Assembly (NCBI GenBank): GCA_964362385.1
Contig: CAYIEH010000008.1
Coordinates: forward strand, 1 to 27,038
Direction of reading: 5' to 3'
Origin: CAYIEH01 sp964362385
GTDB taxonomy: Bacteria; Patescibacteriota; Minisyncoccia; UBA6257; UBA9933
DNA: 27,038 bases
Shown here: piece by piece, positions 6,005 through 14,253 of the stretch
How the letters are laid out: each line of letters opens with the position of its first letter
Position numbering within the stretch: position 1 is the first letter of the stretch
Made by a program: the position numbers and the translations under genes
Notes under the pieces: model-generated
The model's database searches: none
What the model saw: only the letters and a program-made list of their open reading frames with translations
What the model was told of the DNA's origin: nothing

Positions 6005-6970
6005 AAATATAAAGAAATAATTTCCATTGAAAATATTTTGTCCGCATGGGAAGAGTTTTTAAAAGATAAAAAGAACCGTTCGGACGTTCAGAAATTCTCG
6101 CTTGGGTTAATGGATAATATATTAACATTAAATAATGAACTTGTCAAAGGAATTTACAAACATGGCGGCTATAAAGCGTTTAAAGTAAACGACCCGAAGC
6201 CGAGGGATATTCATAAAGCAAGTGTTCGCGACAGATTGCTGCATCACGCGATTTACAGGATTTTATATCAGTTTTTTGACAAAAAATTTATAGCGGATTC
6301 TTTTTCTTGCCGTATCGGAAAGGGAACGCACAAAGCGATAAATAAATTCAGGGAATTTTCTTATAAAACCGGCAAGAACAACACCAAAACCTGCTGGGTT
6401 TTGAAATGCGACATCAGAAAATTTTTTGCCAATATTGACCATAAAGTTTTGATGGGAATTTTAAAAGAGCACATAGATGACGAAAAATTATTGCGCCTGC
6501 TTGAAGAAATAATCGGAAGTTTTTCATCTTCGCGGGACGGGGTCGGCTTGCCCCTCGGCAATTTAACTTCCCAGCTTTTCGTCAATGTTTATATGAACAA
6601 ATTTGACCAATTTGTGAAACATAAATTAAAGGCTAGATATTATATCAGGTATTGCGATGATTTCGTTGTTTTTTCCGGCAATCGCGAGCAGCTGGAAAAT
6701 TATTTGCCGCAAATCAATAAATTTTTAAAAGAAGAGTTAAAGCTTGAATTACATCCAGATAAAATATTTATAAAAACCATTGCTTCCGGTGTGGATTTTC
6801 TGGGATGGGTGAATTTTCCTAATTATAGGGTTTTGCGGACAACGACAAAAAATAGGATGATAAGAAAGTTGGAAAAAAATAACAATAAACCGGAATCCGT
6901 CAGTTCTTATTTGGGATTATTGAAACACGGGAATGCGTATAAATTAAAAAGAATTGTATTTGACAAATAA
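5984..6970 (+). CDS. DGR reverse transcriptase
   Basis: 328-residue group-II-intron-like RT without maturase or endonuclease domains, as in DGRs. Motifs in order: fingers around RDIHKASVRDRLLHHAIY (74-91), first catalytic Asp143 in LKCDIRKFFANIDH, LPLGNLTSQLF (189-199, the DGR version of the QGxxxSQ template-contact motif), catalytic YCDD (223-226), and primer-grip/thumb region VDFLGW (270-275). The TR-directed substitutions next door show that it copies with errors at adenines. ATG 5984 has AAGAGGA 13 bases upstream, a long spacing. avd is divergent and overlaps the start. The length is at the lower end for DGR RTs but no motif is missing. Confidence 0.95.
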   Translation: MKIKLVHKYKEIISIENILSAWEEFLKDKKNRSDVQKFSLGLMDNILTLNNELVKGIYKHGGYKAFKVNDPKPRDIHKASVRDRLLHHAIYRILYQFFDKKFIADSFSCRIGKGTHKAINKFREFSYKTGKNNTKTCWVLKCDIRKFFANIDHKVLMGILKEHIDDEKLLRLLEEIIGSFSSSRDGVGLPLGNLTSQLFVNVYMNKFDQFVKHKLKARYYIRYCDDFVVFSGNREQLENYLPQINKFLKEELKLELHPDKIFIKTIASGVDFLGWVNFPNYRVLRTTTKNRMIRKLEKNNNKPESVSSYLGLLKHGNAYKLKRIVFDK

Positions 6971-7006
6971 AGTTGTTTTTCCTGTTGTTTTTGGTAAGAT
7001 TTGGTT

Positions 7007-7297
7007 ATGGATAAAATCGTTGTCAAAGAAAAACTTATCAGTCAACTCCCCGTGTTACGGGAAAGATTTCATGTTAAAACCCTGGGTTTTTTCGGTTCTT
7101 TCGCGCGCGGAGAAGAAACCGGGCAAAGCGATCTGGATATTTTGGTGGAATTTGACAAGCCTGTTGGTTTTTTTGAATTTATCAGATTGGAAAAATTTTT
7201 AAGCGACATTCTTAATTATAGGGTTGATTTAGTGGCAAAAGACGCCATCAAGCCGGCAATTAAAGAACAAATTTTAAAAGAAACGATTTATGTCTAG
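7007..7297 (+). CDS. mntA: MNT-domain nucleotidyltransferase antitoxin
   Basis: 96-residue minimal nucleotidyltransferase. Motif GSX10DXD is exact: Gly30-Ser31, ten residues, Asp42-Leu-Asp44 (GSFARGE...SDLDILVEF). MntA antitoxins inactivate their HEPN partner by adding AMP to a tyrosine (shown for the Shewanella HepT/MntA pair). The ATG at 7007 was chosen over an in-frame TTG at 7001. The gene overlaps hepT by 8 bp, which supports a two-gene toxin-antitoxin operon. It starts 36 bp after the RT stop on the same strand, so read-through from the DGR is possible. Confidence 0.88.
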   Translation: MDKIVVKEKLISQLPVLRERFHVKTLGFFGSFARGEETGQSDLDILVEFDKPVGFFEFIRLEKFLSDILNYRVDLVAKDAIKPAIKEQILKETIYV

Positions 7298-7622
7298 AAG
7301 AAACGCGAAACTTTATATAGACGACATTATTGCGTCAATTGACAGAATTGAAGAGTACATTAAAGGAATTGGCTTTGAAGAATTTGTTCGCGACCAAAAG
7401 ACAATAGACGCAGTTGTGAGAAATTTATTGGTTATCGGCGAGGCGGCAAAAAATATGCCAGATGAAACGAGGAGAAAACACCCAGATTTGCCTTGGTTTG
7501 AAATTATTGGTATGAGAAATAAAGTAATCCATGAATATTTCGGCGTGAAGGAAGATGTTTTATGGAAAACAATAAAAGATGATTTGCCCGAATTTAAAAA
7601 TCAGATAAAATCGCTTTTGTGA
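7290..7622 (+). CDS. hepT: HEPN-domain ribonuclease toxin (DUF86)
   Basis: 110-residue HEPN protein, the toxin partner of the MNT gene. The full active-site motif RX4HXY is present: Arg76-NKVI-His81-Glu-Tyr83 in GMRNKVIHEYFGV. In characterised pairs Arg/His cleave RNA and the Tyr is the residue AMPylated by MntA. The N-terminus YIDDIIASIDRIEEYIKG is the normal first HEPN helix and VVRNLLVIGEAAKNMP the second. It ends before a 48-bp palindromic terminator. Location beside a DGR may be coincidence or may stabilise the island. Confidence 0.9.
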   Translation: MSRRNAKLYIDDIIASIDRIEEYIKGIGFEEFVRDQKTIDAVVRNLLVIGEAAKNMPDETRRKHPDLPWFEIIGMRNKVIHEYFGVKEDVLWKTIKDDLPEFKNQIKSLL

Positions 7623-7629
7623 AGTTTCT

Positions 7630-7677
7630 GTAAAAAAATAATCCCCCACATAATTATGTGGGGGATTATTTTTTTAC
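7630..7677. terminator. Bidirectional terminator, 48-bp perfect palindrome
   Basis: Every base from 7630 to 7677 pairs with its mirror: A-rich left end, CCCCC/GGGGG core and T-rich right end. It sits between the convergent hepT and trpS and overlaps the trpS stop codon, giving a U-tailed hairpin in both directions. Confidence 0.92.
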
Positions 7678-8655
7678 TAGCCCCAATACTTTTTTCACTT
7701 GTTTCATTTTCTTGGCGGCTTTGGAGGAGGCTTTTTTTCTTCCCGATTCAATTATTTTTTCCACCCTGCTTATATTTTTTGATAAAAGTTTTTTCTTGGC
7801 GCGAAACGGCCTCAATCCTTCAATTACTGCTTTTGCCAATTCTTTTTTAAATTGTCCGTAGCCAACTCCTTCAAATTTTTTCTCTATTTCTTTTATTGAA
7901 AGGTCGCTGAAGCCCTTGTAGATCGTTATTAAGTTGGAAATGGCTGGTTTGTTTTGGGTATTATATTTTATTTCGCTCCCCGAATCAGTAACTGCCTTTT
8001 TAACTTTATTCATAATCTCTTCAGGAGAGTCGTCCAGGAATAAACATCCTTCGGGCATTGATTTGGACATTTTTTTGTTTGGGTCGGTCAAACTCATAAG
8101 GCGCGGAATTTCAGTGAGTAGCGGTTTAGGTTCAACTAAAATCTTTTTAAAACGCGCATTAAATTTTCGCGCAATTGCTCTTGTGAATTCAAGATGTTGC
8201 AACTGATCTTCTCCCACAGGGACAAACTCAGCATCATAAAGGACAATATCTGATGCTTGTAAAACAGGATAATCAAACAGGCCCACATTTACATTTTCTT
8301 TCTGGCGTTCGGATTTATCTTTAAACTGCACCATTCTTTTAAGTTCTCCAAAAGGGGTAATAGTGTTCAAAATCCATGTGAGTTCAGAATGTTCGTAAAC
8401 TTGTGATTGTATAAAAACAGTAGATTTTTCCGGATTTACTCCTACGGATAAGGATTCTAAAACAACATCTAGAATTTGTTGATATTTTTTAGAAGCGTCA
8501 AAATCTTCTGTTAATGAATGCAGGTCTGCCACAAAAAAATAACATTGATAACGACCTGTATTTTGGAGGTCAACAAAGTTTTTTAACAATCCGAAATAAT
8601 TTCCGATATGAAGTTTTCCTGACGGCTGAACGCCGGAAATAAGAATAGGCTTCAT
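7666..8655 (-). CDS. trpS: Tryptophan--tRNA ligase
   Basis: Class I aminoacyl-tRNA synthetase that charges tRNA-Trp using ATP. The HIGH motif appears as HIGN (16-19) in SGVQPSGKLHIGNYFG and KMSKS is at 195-199. The conserved GEDQLQHLEFTR and LQASDIVLYDA support TrpS over TyrS. The 329-residue length is normal; the C-terminus is a Lys-rich tail. The stop codon is embedded in the bidirectional terminator shared with hepT. The small gene upstream ends 6 bp before the trpS start and may be co-transcribed. Confidence 0.96.
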   Translation of the reverse strand: MKPILISGVQPSGKLHIGNYFGLLKNFVDLQNTGRYQCYFFVADLHSLTEDFDASKKYQQILDVVLESLSVGVNPEKSTVFIQSQVYEHSELTWILNTITPFGELKRMVQFKDKSERQKENVNVGLFDYPVLQASDIVLYDAEFVPVGEDQLQHLEFTRAIARKFNARFKKILVEPKPLLTEIPRLMSLTDPNKKMSKSMPEGCLFLDDSPEEIMNKVKKAVTDSGSEIKYNTQNKPAISNLITIYKGFSDLSIKEIEKKFEGVGYGQFKKELAKAVIEGLRPFRAKKKLLSKNISRVEKIIESGRKKASSKAAKKMKQVKKVLGLVKK

Positions 8656-8661
8656 GATAGT

Positions 8662-8874
8662 TTATAAGTTAGTAAGTTTATAAGTTGATAGGTTGTTGCG
8701 TAAAAATTTTATATAACCGCTGGTTGCTTTTATTAATTCCGTATAATCATCAGCTAATTCCGGATTATTATGAAAACCCTTTTTATGGCACATTATTAGA
8801 TTTCTTTTGGTTTCTTCCGCTTCGCTTTTAACAATGTCGTGCAAGATTCTTATTTTTTCTTTTCCTGTCGCCAT
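8662..8874 (-). CDS. Small protein of unknown function
   Basis: A 70-residue charged, helical protein (MATGKEKIRILHDIVKSEAE... with CHKKGFHNNPELADDYTELI). Codon use resembles that of its neighbours and it lies 6 bp upstream of trpS. The last residues (STYKLTNL) are encoded by an AT-rich repeat (TTATAAGTTAGTAAG type), and a related AACTTATAAACTTAAG stretch precedes the start, so both ends border repeat DNA. I do not recognise a family; a short four-helix-bundle-like fragment is one possibility. Confidence 0.5.
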   Translation of the reverse strand: MATGKEKIRILHDIVKSEAEETKRNLIMCHKKGFHNNPELADDYTELIKATSGYIKFLRNNLSTYKLTNL

Positions 8875-8915
8875 AACTTATAAACTTAAGCGTAGCGTAA
8901 CTTAAAAACCGAATT

Positions 8916-10637
8916 CTACACCTGCACCACCACTGGTAGAATCATCGGTCTCCTTTTTGTTTTATTATACAAAAATTGGCCGATTTGGTCGCGCATAAGA
9001 GATTTAAGATAGTCCGGCTCAATGGACTGGTACCTTGGAATTCTTGAAACAATGCTCCGGATTTTTTTCCTCAAGTCCTCAACCAATTCTTTGTTTTCCC
9101 TTAGATAAATGAAGCCGCGGGAAATGATGTCGGGGTTTTTGAGAAACCTTCCGGTTTTGCGGTCTAAAGTGGCGATTACGACAACCATGCCTTCTTGCGC
9201 CAAAACTCTTCTGTCGCGCATCACAATTTCTCCGACATCGCCTACTCCAAGGCCGTCAACCATCACGTAATAAGCCGGGACTGTTTCTTCCGTTATTTGA
9301 GCCTCATTTTTTTTAAACTTAACTACTTGTCCGTTGTCCGCCATCAAGCTATGGCCTTTTGGCAAACCGACTTCATAAGCCAGCTCCGTATTAATGGCGC
9401 GCATAAAATATTGTCCGTGGATAGGAAAGTAAAAATTAGGTTTCACAAGCTGAATAATCTGCTTTAATTCATCACCGGTTGCGTGGCCTGAAGCATGAAG
9501 ATCAACGATGTTTGAGTGATAAACTTTGGCGCCCTGTCTGGTTAAATTGTCTTTAAGCACCTGGACGGCGCGTTCATTACCCGCGATGACCGATGAGGAA
9601 AAAACAACAGTATCGCCGGCTTTGATCTGTATTTGGCGGTGTTCGCCGTTTACAATTTTCATTAAGCTGGCATTTGGTTCTCCTTGGGCTCCGGTTGATA
9701 AAACCAAGATTTTATCGTCTTTGTATTTATGTATTTCATCAAGGGAAGCCATAGTGCCTTTCTTGATTTTTATATATCCGAGATTTTGGCATATTTGAAG
9801 ATTTGTTTTCATTGAAAATCCGGAAATAAATACTTTGCGGTCGTATTTTTCCGCAACTTTAATAATTTCATCCAACCGGGTTAACATTGAAGAAAAAGTC
9901 CCGATAATCAACCTGCCTTTTGTTTTTTTAAAAATATCTTCTATATTTTTTATCACCAATAATTCCGAAGGGGATAATCCCGGTTTTTCAGCGCCCGTGC
10001 TTTCCAAAAATAGAGTGTGGATGTTTTGTTTTCCCGCCCATGCGAATTCATCCAGCCCCATAGTATTTCCTTTTGCGTCATAATCAAATTTGACGTCTGT
10101 TGAATAAACAAAATTTCCAACAGGAGTTTTTATCAGGATGCTGACAGTGTCTGGAATATTATGTAGGACTCCGAAAAAAGTCAGTTCAAAATTATCGGAT
10201 ATTTTAACGACATCCCGGTTTTTAATGATTTCAAAATCAATTTTTGGCGCGTTGGTAAATTCGTCCTGTCTTTTCTTGATTATTTCTTTTGCCAATGCGG
10301 TTGTGTAAATCGTCGGATTGCCGATTTTTTCCATTATGTAGGGGATGGCGCCGATATGATCATAATGGGCATGGGTGACAATAAGCCCTTTGATGTTTTC
10401 TTTTTTTGAAGCAAGATAATCAACATTGGGGATGATATAGTCAATTCCCGGCGTGTCTTCTTCAGGGAATTGCAGGCCGGCGTCAAAAATTACAATTTCA
10501 TTTTTGTATTCAAAAATTGACATATTGCGGCCGACTTCTTCCAGGCCTCCCAAAGCGGTGAATTTCACGACTTCCCCATCTTTTTCTATGGCGGATATTT
10601 TTCTGCGATGTTTAATTGTTTTTGGTCTAATTATCAT
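8916..10637 (-). CDS. rnj: Ribonuclease J
   Basis: Metallo-beta-lactamase/beta-CASP ribonuclease with endonuclease and 5'-3' exonuclease activity, a main mRNA and rRNA processing enzyme in bacteria of this type. The zinc-binding motif is His89-Ala-His91-Tyr-Asp93-His94 in VTHAHYDHIGAIPY. Later motifs include FLESTGAEKPG, the beta-CASP motif DLHASGHATGDEL and FPIHGQYFM, followed by the C-terminal domain. The 573-residue length is typical. Start ATG at 10637, with an AACAAC leader and no Shine-Dalgarno. tRNA-Leu(CAG) lies 47 bp upstream on the same strand. Confidence 0.96.
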   Translation of the reverse strand: MIIRPKTIKHRRKISAIEKDGEVVKFTALGGLEEVGRNMSIFEYKNEIVIFDAGLQFPEEDTPGIDYIIPNVDYLASKKENIKGLIVTHAHYDHIGAIPYIMEKIGNPTIYTTALAKEIIKKRQDEFTNAPKIDFEIIKNRDVVKISDNFELTFFGVLHNIPDTVSILIKTPVGNFVYSTDVKFDYDAKGNTMGLDEFAWAGKQNIHTLFLESTGAEKPGLSPSELLVIKNIEDIFKKTKGRLIIGTFSSMLTRLDEIIKVAEKYDRKVFISGFSMKTNLQICQNLGYIKIKKGTMASLDEIHKYKDDKILVLSTGAQGEPNASLMKIVNGEHRQIQIKAGDTVVFSSSVIAGNERAVQVLKDNLTRQGAKVYHSNIVDLHASGHATGDELKQIIQLVKPNFYFPIHGQYFMRAINTELAYEVGLPKGHSLMADNGQVVKFKKNEAQITEETVPAYYVMVDGLGVGDVGEIVMRDRRVLAQEGMVVVIATLDRKTGRFLKNPDIISRGFIYLRENKELVEDLRKKIRSIVSRIPRYQSIEPDYLKSLMRDQIGQFLYNKTKRRPMILPVVVQV

Positions 10638-10684
10638 ATGTTGTTAATTTATTTTGGTGGGCAAAAAAGATTTCAGTTGGATTA

Positions 10685-10771
10685 TGGTGCCGAGGGGGAG
10701 ATTTGAACTCCCATGATCTTGCGATCGCTGACTCCTGAAGCCAGTGCGTCTGCCAATTTCGCCACCTCGGC
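10685..10771 (-). tRNA. tRNA-Leu (anticodon CAG)
   Basis: On the minus strand: 7-bp acceptor GCCGAGG/CCTCGGC, discriminator A, encoded CCA (10685-10687). The D-arm includes GGCGAAATTGGCAGAC. Anticodon stem CTGGC/GTCAG closes loop TTCAGGA, so the anticodon is CAG. A class II variable arm (GATC-GCAA-GATC) and a T-arm with GTTCAAATC fit tRNA-Leu. It lies between the RNase J and cupin GPI genes, all on the same strand. Confidence 0.95.
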
Positions 10772-10818
10772 AATTTTATCTTGTCTGCCCGCCGGCCCTG
10801 CGGAGTTCGATGCCCGGA

Positions 10819-11613
10819 TTAAAATTTAAAAAGATTATTTGGAGATAATTTCTCAATAAATTTTTTGGGGTTTGTTAAAAATTCAAAATTTCCAGGATTT
10901 TTGACAAAAGAATCATAGAGAGGTTTTTTAAAATAAATACCTAATCTAGGAATTTCTTCGGGCGTGCCGATTTTTAACTTCCCGATTTTTTTATAGCTTT
11001 TGTTTTTTTCAATATTAAAAAATCCGGCCGCACGTCTCAGATTTCGGTTTTCTGGTTTTGTAATATAGTAGGCGTCTCCGTGGTGTTTTTTGAAAAAATC
11101 ATAATCAGAGCCCACGTTATCGGCAAAAATATTGGCGATAACCAAAGGTTTCGCGCCGAGGTTGATGGTTATGTGTCCAAATTCAGGCGGCACAATAACT
11201 TTTTGTCCTTTGGCCGCTTTAATCAGATAATTTCTTTTCCCGCTTATTTCTTGAAATAAAAACAACGCTTTCCCGGATAAAACTTCATAAATTTCCGGAT
11301 TATTTTTTAAATGAAAATGACCGATTGTTTTCGGAAATTCCCTGCCTAAGAAGCCGGGGTAAATTATTGTGATATCATAGCGCAGGTGATTTTTCCTGAA
11401 TATTTCTCTGTCTTTTTTAAATCGGACATCGCGATAAATAAGGTAGATGTTTGAAAGTCTGATATTGGCGTCCTTGTCTTTTAAGTATTTTCTAACCTCC
11501 TTGGTTTTTCTTTGGCGAACCGGCAAAGAAGTAATTGCTTTATTGAAAGAAAGCCTATCATTTTTAAAATAAATTGGCAAGCCCCGTAGTGAAACCGCGA
11601 TTTTATTCTTCAT
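10819..11613 (-). CDS. Glucose-6-phosphate isomerase, cupin type
   Basis: Metal-dependent cupin phosphoglucose isomerase (the family first described in Thermococcales), interconverting glucose-6-phosphate and fructose-6-phosphate and unrelated to classical Pgi. The signature YPGFLGREFPKTIGHFH leads into the cupin: probable metal ligands His99, His101, Glu107 and His147 (VPPEFGH). The core NPEIYEVLSGKALFLFQ is characteristic. At 264 residues it is longer than the ~190-residue archaeal enzyme, with extra N- and C-terminal segments. Its first 13 codons, MKNKIAVSLRGLP, are nearly repeated 103 bp upstream (11660-11716). Confidence 0.88.
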   Translation of the reverse strand: MKNKIAVSLRGLPIYFKNDRLSFNKAITSLPVRQRKTKEVRKYLKDKDANIRLSNIYLIYRDVRFKKDREIFRKNHLRYDITIIYPGFLGREFPKTIGHFHLKNNPEIYEVLSGKALFLFQEISGKRNYLIKAAKGQKVIVPPEFGHITINLGAKPLVIANIFADNVGSDYDFFKKHHGDAYYITKPENRNLRRAAGFFNIEKNKSYKKIGKLKIGTPEEIPRLGIYFKKPLYDSFVKNPGNFEFLTNPKKFIEKLSPNNLFKF

Positions 11614-11659
11614 AGCTTAGATGTTTGAATATTTAAGATAGCAATTAATTATTATAAAT

Positions 11660-11716
11660 CTATCTAGTGTTTTTGCTACGGGGCAAGCCCCGTAGAACTG
11701 CGATTTTGTTTTTCAT
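11660..11716 (-). pseudogene. Duplicated 5' end of the cupin GPI gene ending in a palindrome
   Basis: An 18-codon ORF (MKNKIAVLRGLPRSKNTR) matches the start of the gene below it, MKNKIAVSLRGLP. The first seven codons differ at three bases, all synonymous (AAA/AAG, AAC/AAT, GCA/GCG), and one Ser codon is missing. The match ends where the copy becomes a perfect palindrome, CTACGGGGC-AA-GCCCCGTAG (11676-11695), and the frame stops soon after. It may be a relic duplication, a repeat-mediated rearrangement, or a translated leader peptide. Confidence 0.5.
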
Positions 11717-11769
11717 AATTTTACAAAAAATTCGCGATTATTAAAAAGCTGCGGCTTAAGACTGCGAGT

Positions 11770-13416
11770 TCACTTAATTTTCCGCGCGGTTTTAACATAC
11801 CAATTTTGAATATTGTCAAAGCGGTCGCCTTGAAGCGGTAAATAGTCTTCGGTAAATCCTTTAAGGGATTTTTCGCTGATATAAATATAAAAAGGGGAAT
11901 ATAGGAAAATTGCCGGCTGGTCTTTGATAATAATTGACTGAAGCGTTTTTATTTCTTCCCGCCGTTTTTCTTGGTTGAAATCGGACTTAATCAGTTCAAT
12001 CAGAAAGTCGGCATTTTTATTTTCATAAAGCGATAAATTAAGACCGGGATGAAATTTTTGACTGGAATGCCAGAAAGAAAAAGGGTCAAGATTCTCTCCG
12101 TAGATATTTCCGAATAACAACATTTCATAATTTCTCGGTTTTATTATTTCTTCGCTGAAATCAGCCAGAGAACCGATGTTGATGTTGACTTTAACCCCGA
12201 TTTCAGACCATTCTTCCTGAATAATTTTTGCGGTTTCCGTTAAGAATGGATTCGGATAAACGCTGAGAGTAAATTCCAGCTTTGACGACACAGACTTGTC
12301 TTTTTTTTCTCTGACGCCGTCGCTGTTTAAATGCCATTCGTTTGATTCCAGAATTTCTTTTGCTTTGTCCGGAGCAAATTCTTCGGCGGCGTTGTAATTT
12401 ATATCGCTAAATATCAGCGGTCCCTTGATTGCAAAGGCGTTTTCTCCAAAAACGGCTTTGACGATTTTTTGTTTGTCAGTTGTCAAATTTAAAGCCGATC
12501 TCAGACTCCCATCTTTTAATAACGGATTGTTGTAAGGATTTAAAAACACGGCATAATAGCGCGGCATTTTTATTCCGGCTGTTTGATGAGGAATGTTTAT
12601 TTCCGACATTTTTTTGGTTTCAATCAGGGAAAAACCGCTTATGTCTCCTGAGTTGAAAGCTTTCACCAAATCATCTTCGTTGGAATAGAATTTAAAATAA
12701 AATTTGTCCAAATACGGCTTCGGTCCGAAGTAGTCTTTATTTTTATCAAGGGTAATTTCCGTGATAAATCCGTCGCGCCTTTTTACAGCGGCAGAAAATT
12801 TAAATGGGCCGCTTCCGACAGGCTCCAGATTGTAGTTTGAAAGTTTGAGATTGGCGAAAGGGACGCCGCCAAAAATATGTTTCGGGATCGGCCTTAAATT
12901 CAGCATAATGTTTTCAAAATAAGCGTAGGAATTAGGCAGAATTATTTTTATTTCCCTTTCGCTGACCCTTTCCACTTTCACTTCTTTCCAGCTCTGATAA
13001 AGAGGGGAATTAACGTCCGGGTCCTGGATAGCCTTAATGGTAAAAATCACGTCGTCTGCCGTCAGCGGCTGACTATCCTGCCAGAAAATACCTCCTTTAA
13101 TTCTGATGTTAAACGTTTTTTTATCGCTGCTTATTTGGTAGTTGTCCGATATATTTTTAAGGTCGGCAAAAACCAGTTTTACGATATCGCTGTCAGGATT
13201 ATTGTTTTCGGAAAAAACCGGATTTATGAAAATCGGCTGCCCAACAACGCCTTCCGTATAAGCTCCGCCGTCAACGGGCGATAAAACCGTGTTTGTTTGA
13301 ATAAAATTTATGATAAAGACGATAAAGGCAATCAAAAAAATTAAAAACGACGCCGCATAAACCCAGCGTTCTGTTTTAGAAAAAGCTTTAAAAATTTGAG
13401 AAAGTTTTGATAACAA
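11770..13416 (-). CDS. ABC transporter substrate-binding protein, family 5 (oligopeptide type)
   Basis: 548-residue extracytoplasmic solute-binding protein of the OppA/DppA class. An uncleaved-looking membrane anchor lies at residues ~18-40 (WVYAASFLIFLIAFIVFIINF), followed by the binding domain: INPVFSENNNPDSDIVKLVFADL, then IKGGIFWQDSQPLTADDVIFTIKAI, a near-consensus family motif, and LRSALNLTTDKQKIV. The start is TTG (13414-13416); an in-frame stop (the secG stop) lies just one codon upstream and no ATG is available, so TTG is well constrained. No permease or ATPase genes are adjacent, so the partner transporter, if any, is elsewhere. Co-orientation with secG suggests one transcript. Confidence 0.88.
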   Translation of the reverse strand: MLSKLSQIFKAFSKTERWVYAASFLIFLIAFIVFIINFIQTNTVLSPVDGGAYTEGVVGQPIFINPVFSENNNPDSDIVKLVFADLKNISDNYQISSDKKTFNIRIKGGIFWQDSQPLTADDVIFTIKAIQDPDVNSPLYQSWKEVKVERVSEREIKIILPNSYAYFENIMLNLRPIPKHIFGGVPFANLKLSNYNLEPVGSGPFKFSAAVKRRDGFITEITLDKNKDYFGPKPYLDKFYFKFYSNEDDLVKAFNSGDISGFSLIETKKMSEINIPHQTAGIKMPRYYAVFLNPYNNPLLKDGSLRSALNLTTDKQKIVKAVFGENAFAIKGPLIFSDINYNAAEEFAPDKAKEILESNEWHLNSDGVREKKDKSVSSKLEFTLSVYPNPFLTETAKIIQEEWSEIGVKVNINIGSLADFSEEIIKPRNYEMLLFGNIYGENLDPFSFWHSSQKFHPGLNLSLYENKNADFLIELIKSDFNQEKRREEIKTLQSIIIKDQPAIFLYSPFYIYISEKSLKGFTEDYLPLQGDRFDNIQNWYVKTARKIK

Positions 13417-13419
13417 GAT

Positions 13420-13632
13420 TTATAGGATAAGATTAAGAAGCGATAAAACAGCAAAGGCGACAACCAAAACTATCGTCGCCGCAAAAATTATTTTTTCAAA
13501 GCCGCGCCGCGTTTGATAGGCGGAGCTTTCAGTGCCTCCGAAAACGCCGGAAAGACCGGATGATCTTTCCTGGATGACAATTAAAATAATCAAAACGACA
13601 GAGATAATAATTTGTGCAATAGATAGATACAT
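13420..13632 (-). CDS. secG: Preprotein translocase subunit SecG
   Basis: Small membrane subunit of the SecYEG channel. From the ATG at 13632 it has 70 residues and two membrane helices (SIAQIIISVVLIILIVIQ and IIFAATIVLVVAFAVLSLL) joined by the conserved loop SSGLSGVFGGTES and RRGFEKI. The frame extends upstream to a TTG at 13680, but those 16 extra residues are charged and precede the usual SecG N-terminus, so the ATG is preferred. It ends 3 bp before the start of the binding-protein gene. Confidence 0.88.
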   Translation of the reverse strand: MYLSIAQIIISVVLIILIVIQERSSGLSGVFGGTESSAYQTRRGFEKIIFAATIVLVVAFAVLSLLNLIL

Positions 13633-13686
13633 GCTTTTGTCTATGAATTTTATTCGTCTGCGGCTCCAAAATTCATACAAAACGCT

Positions 13687-14052
13687 TTATTCTTTATAAA
13701 GACGTTTAGCCGAGAAATGAATAATAATATTGACCAAACTGATAATAAGAGTGGCGTATATCAGAGGCGTTATGCCGTCAATGCTAACACTTTTTGAAAA
13801 ATATTCAAGAAGATACAAAATCGCGGCATTTACCAAAATAATCCCCAATCCGAATGTTAAAATAATGACGGGACTTAATATAAGCTTAAGAACCGGCCTG
13901 ATAAACAAGTTTATTAGGGTGAATATGAGGCCGACCGTCAAAAAACTTTTGAAGTTATTTTCAATTACAAATCCTTTGACCAGATAATTTGCCGCCATAA
14001 GAGACAGCAAATTTGAAGCAAGGGAGAAAATTAGCCTTGAAAAAAGTTTCAT
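13687..14052 (-). CDS. PF04020-type membrane protein (phage-holin superfamily IV / YvlD-like)
   Basis: 121 residues with four hydrophobic segments. The core LINLFIRPVLKLILSPVIILTFGL, then ILVNAAILYLL, is the characteristic PF04020 pattern. The family is widespread in bacterial chromosomes; the holin label is historical and no lytic role is implied here. The gene starts the minus-strand run that contains secG and diverges from the membrane protein at 14254, with a 201-bp shared upstream region. Confidence 0.85.
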   Translation of the reverse strand: MKLFSRLIFSLASNLLSLMAANYLVKGFVIENNFKSFLTVGLIFTLINLFIRPVLKLILSPVIILTFGLGIILVNAAILYLLEYFSKSVSIDGITPLIYATLIISLVNIIIHFSAKRLYKE

Positions 14053-14161
14053 TTTTATGCTTTATTTTAATTTAAAAATTCAAAAGATTCAAGTCTGTTC
14101 AAGGTTAAGCCCTGCGGTAATGCCGCAAAACAAGGCTAATAATGGGTGTGGATAATTCATA

Positions 14162-14190
14162 TTCACTTTATGCCGTATAGTCGTTATAAT
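14162..14190 (+). promoter_or_regulatory. Candidate promoter for the TM-helix channel gene
   Basis: TTCACT (14162-14167), a 17-bp spacer and a consensus TATAAT (14185-14190) in the divergent 14053-14253 interval, about 65 bp before ATG 14254. Nothing else was recognised in this interval. Confidence 0.45.
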
Positions 14191-14253
14191 TACTATGAGT
14201 AAACTTTAACAGATAAAGGTCGAAAATTAATTTAATTTTAGCATCCGAAAAAT

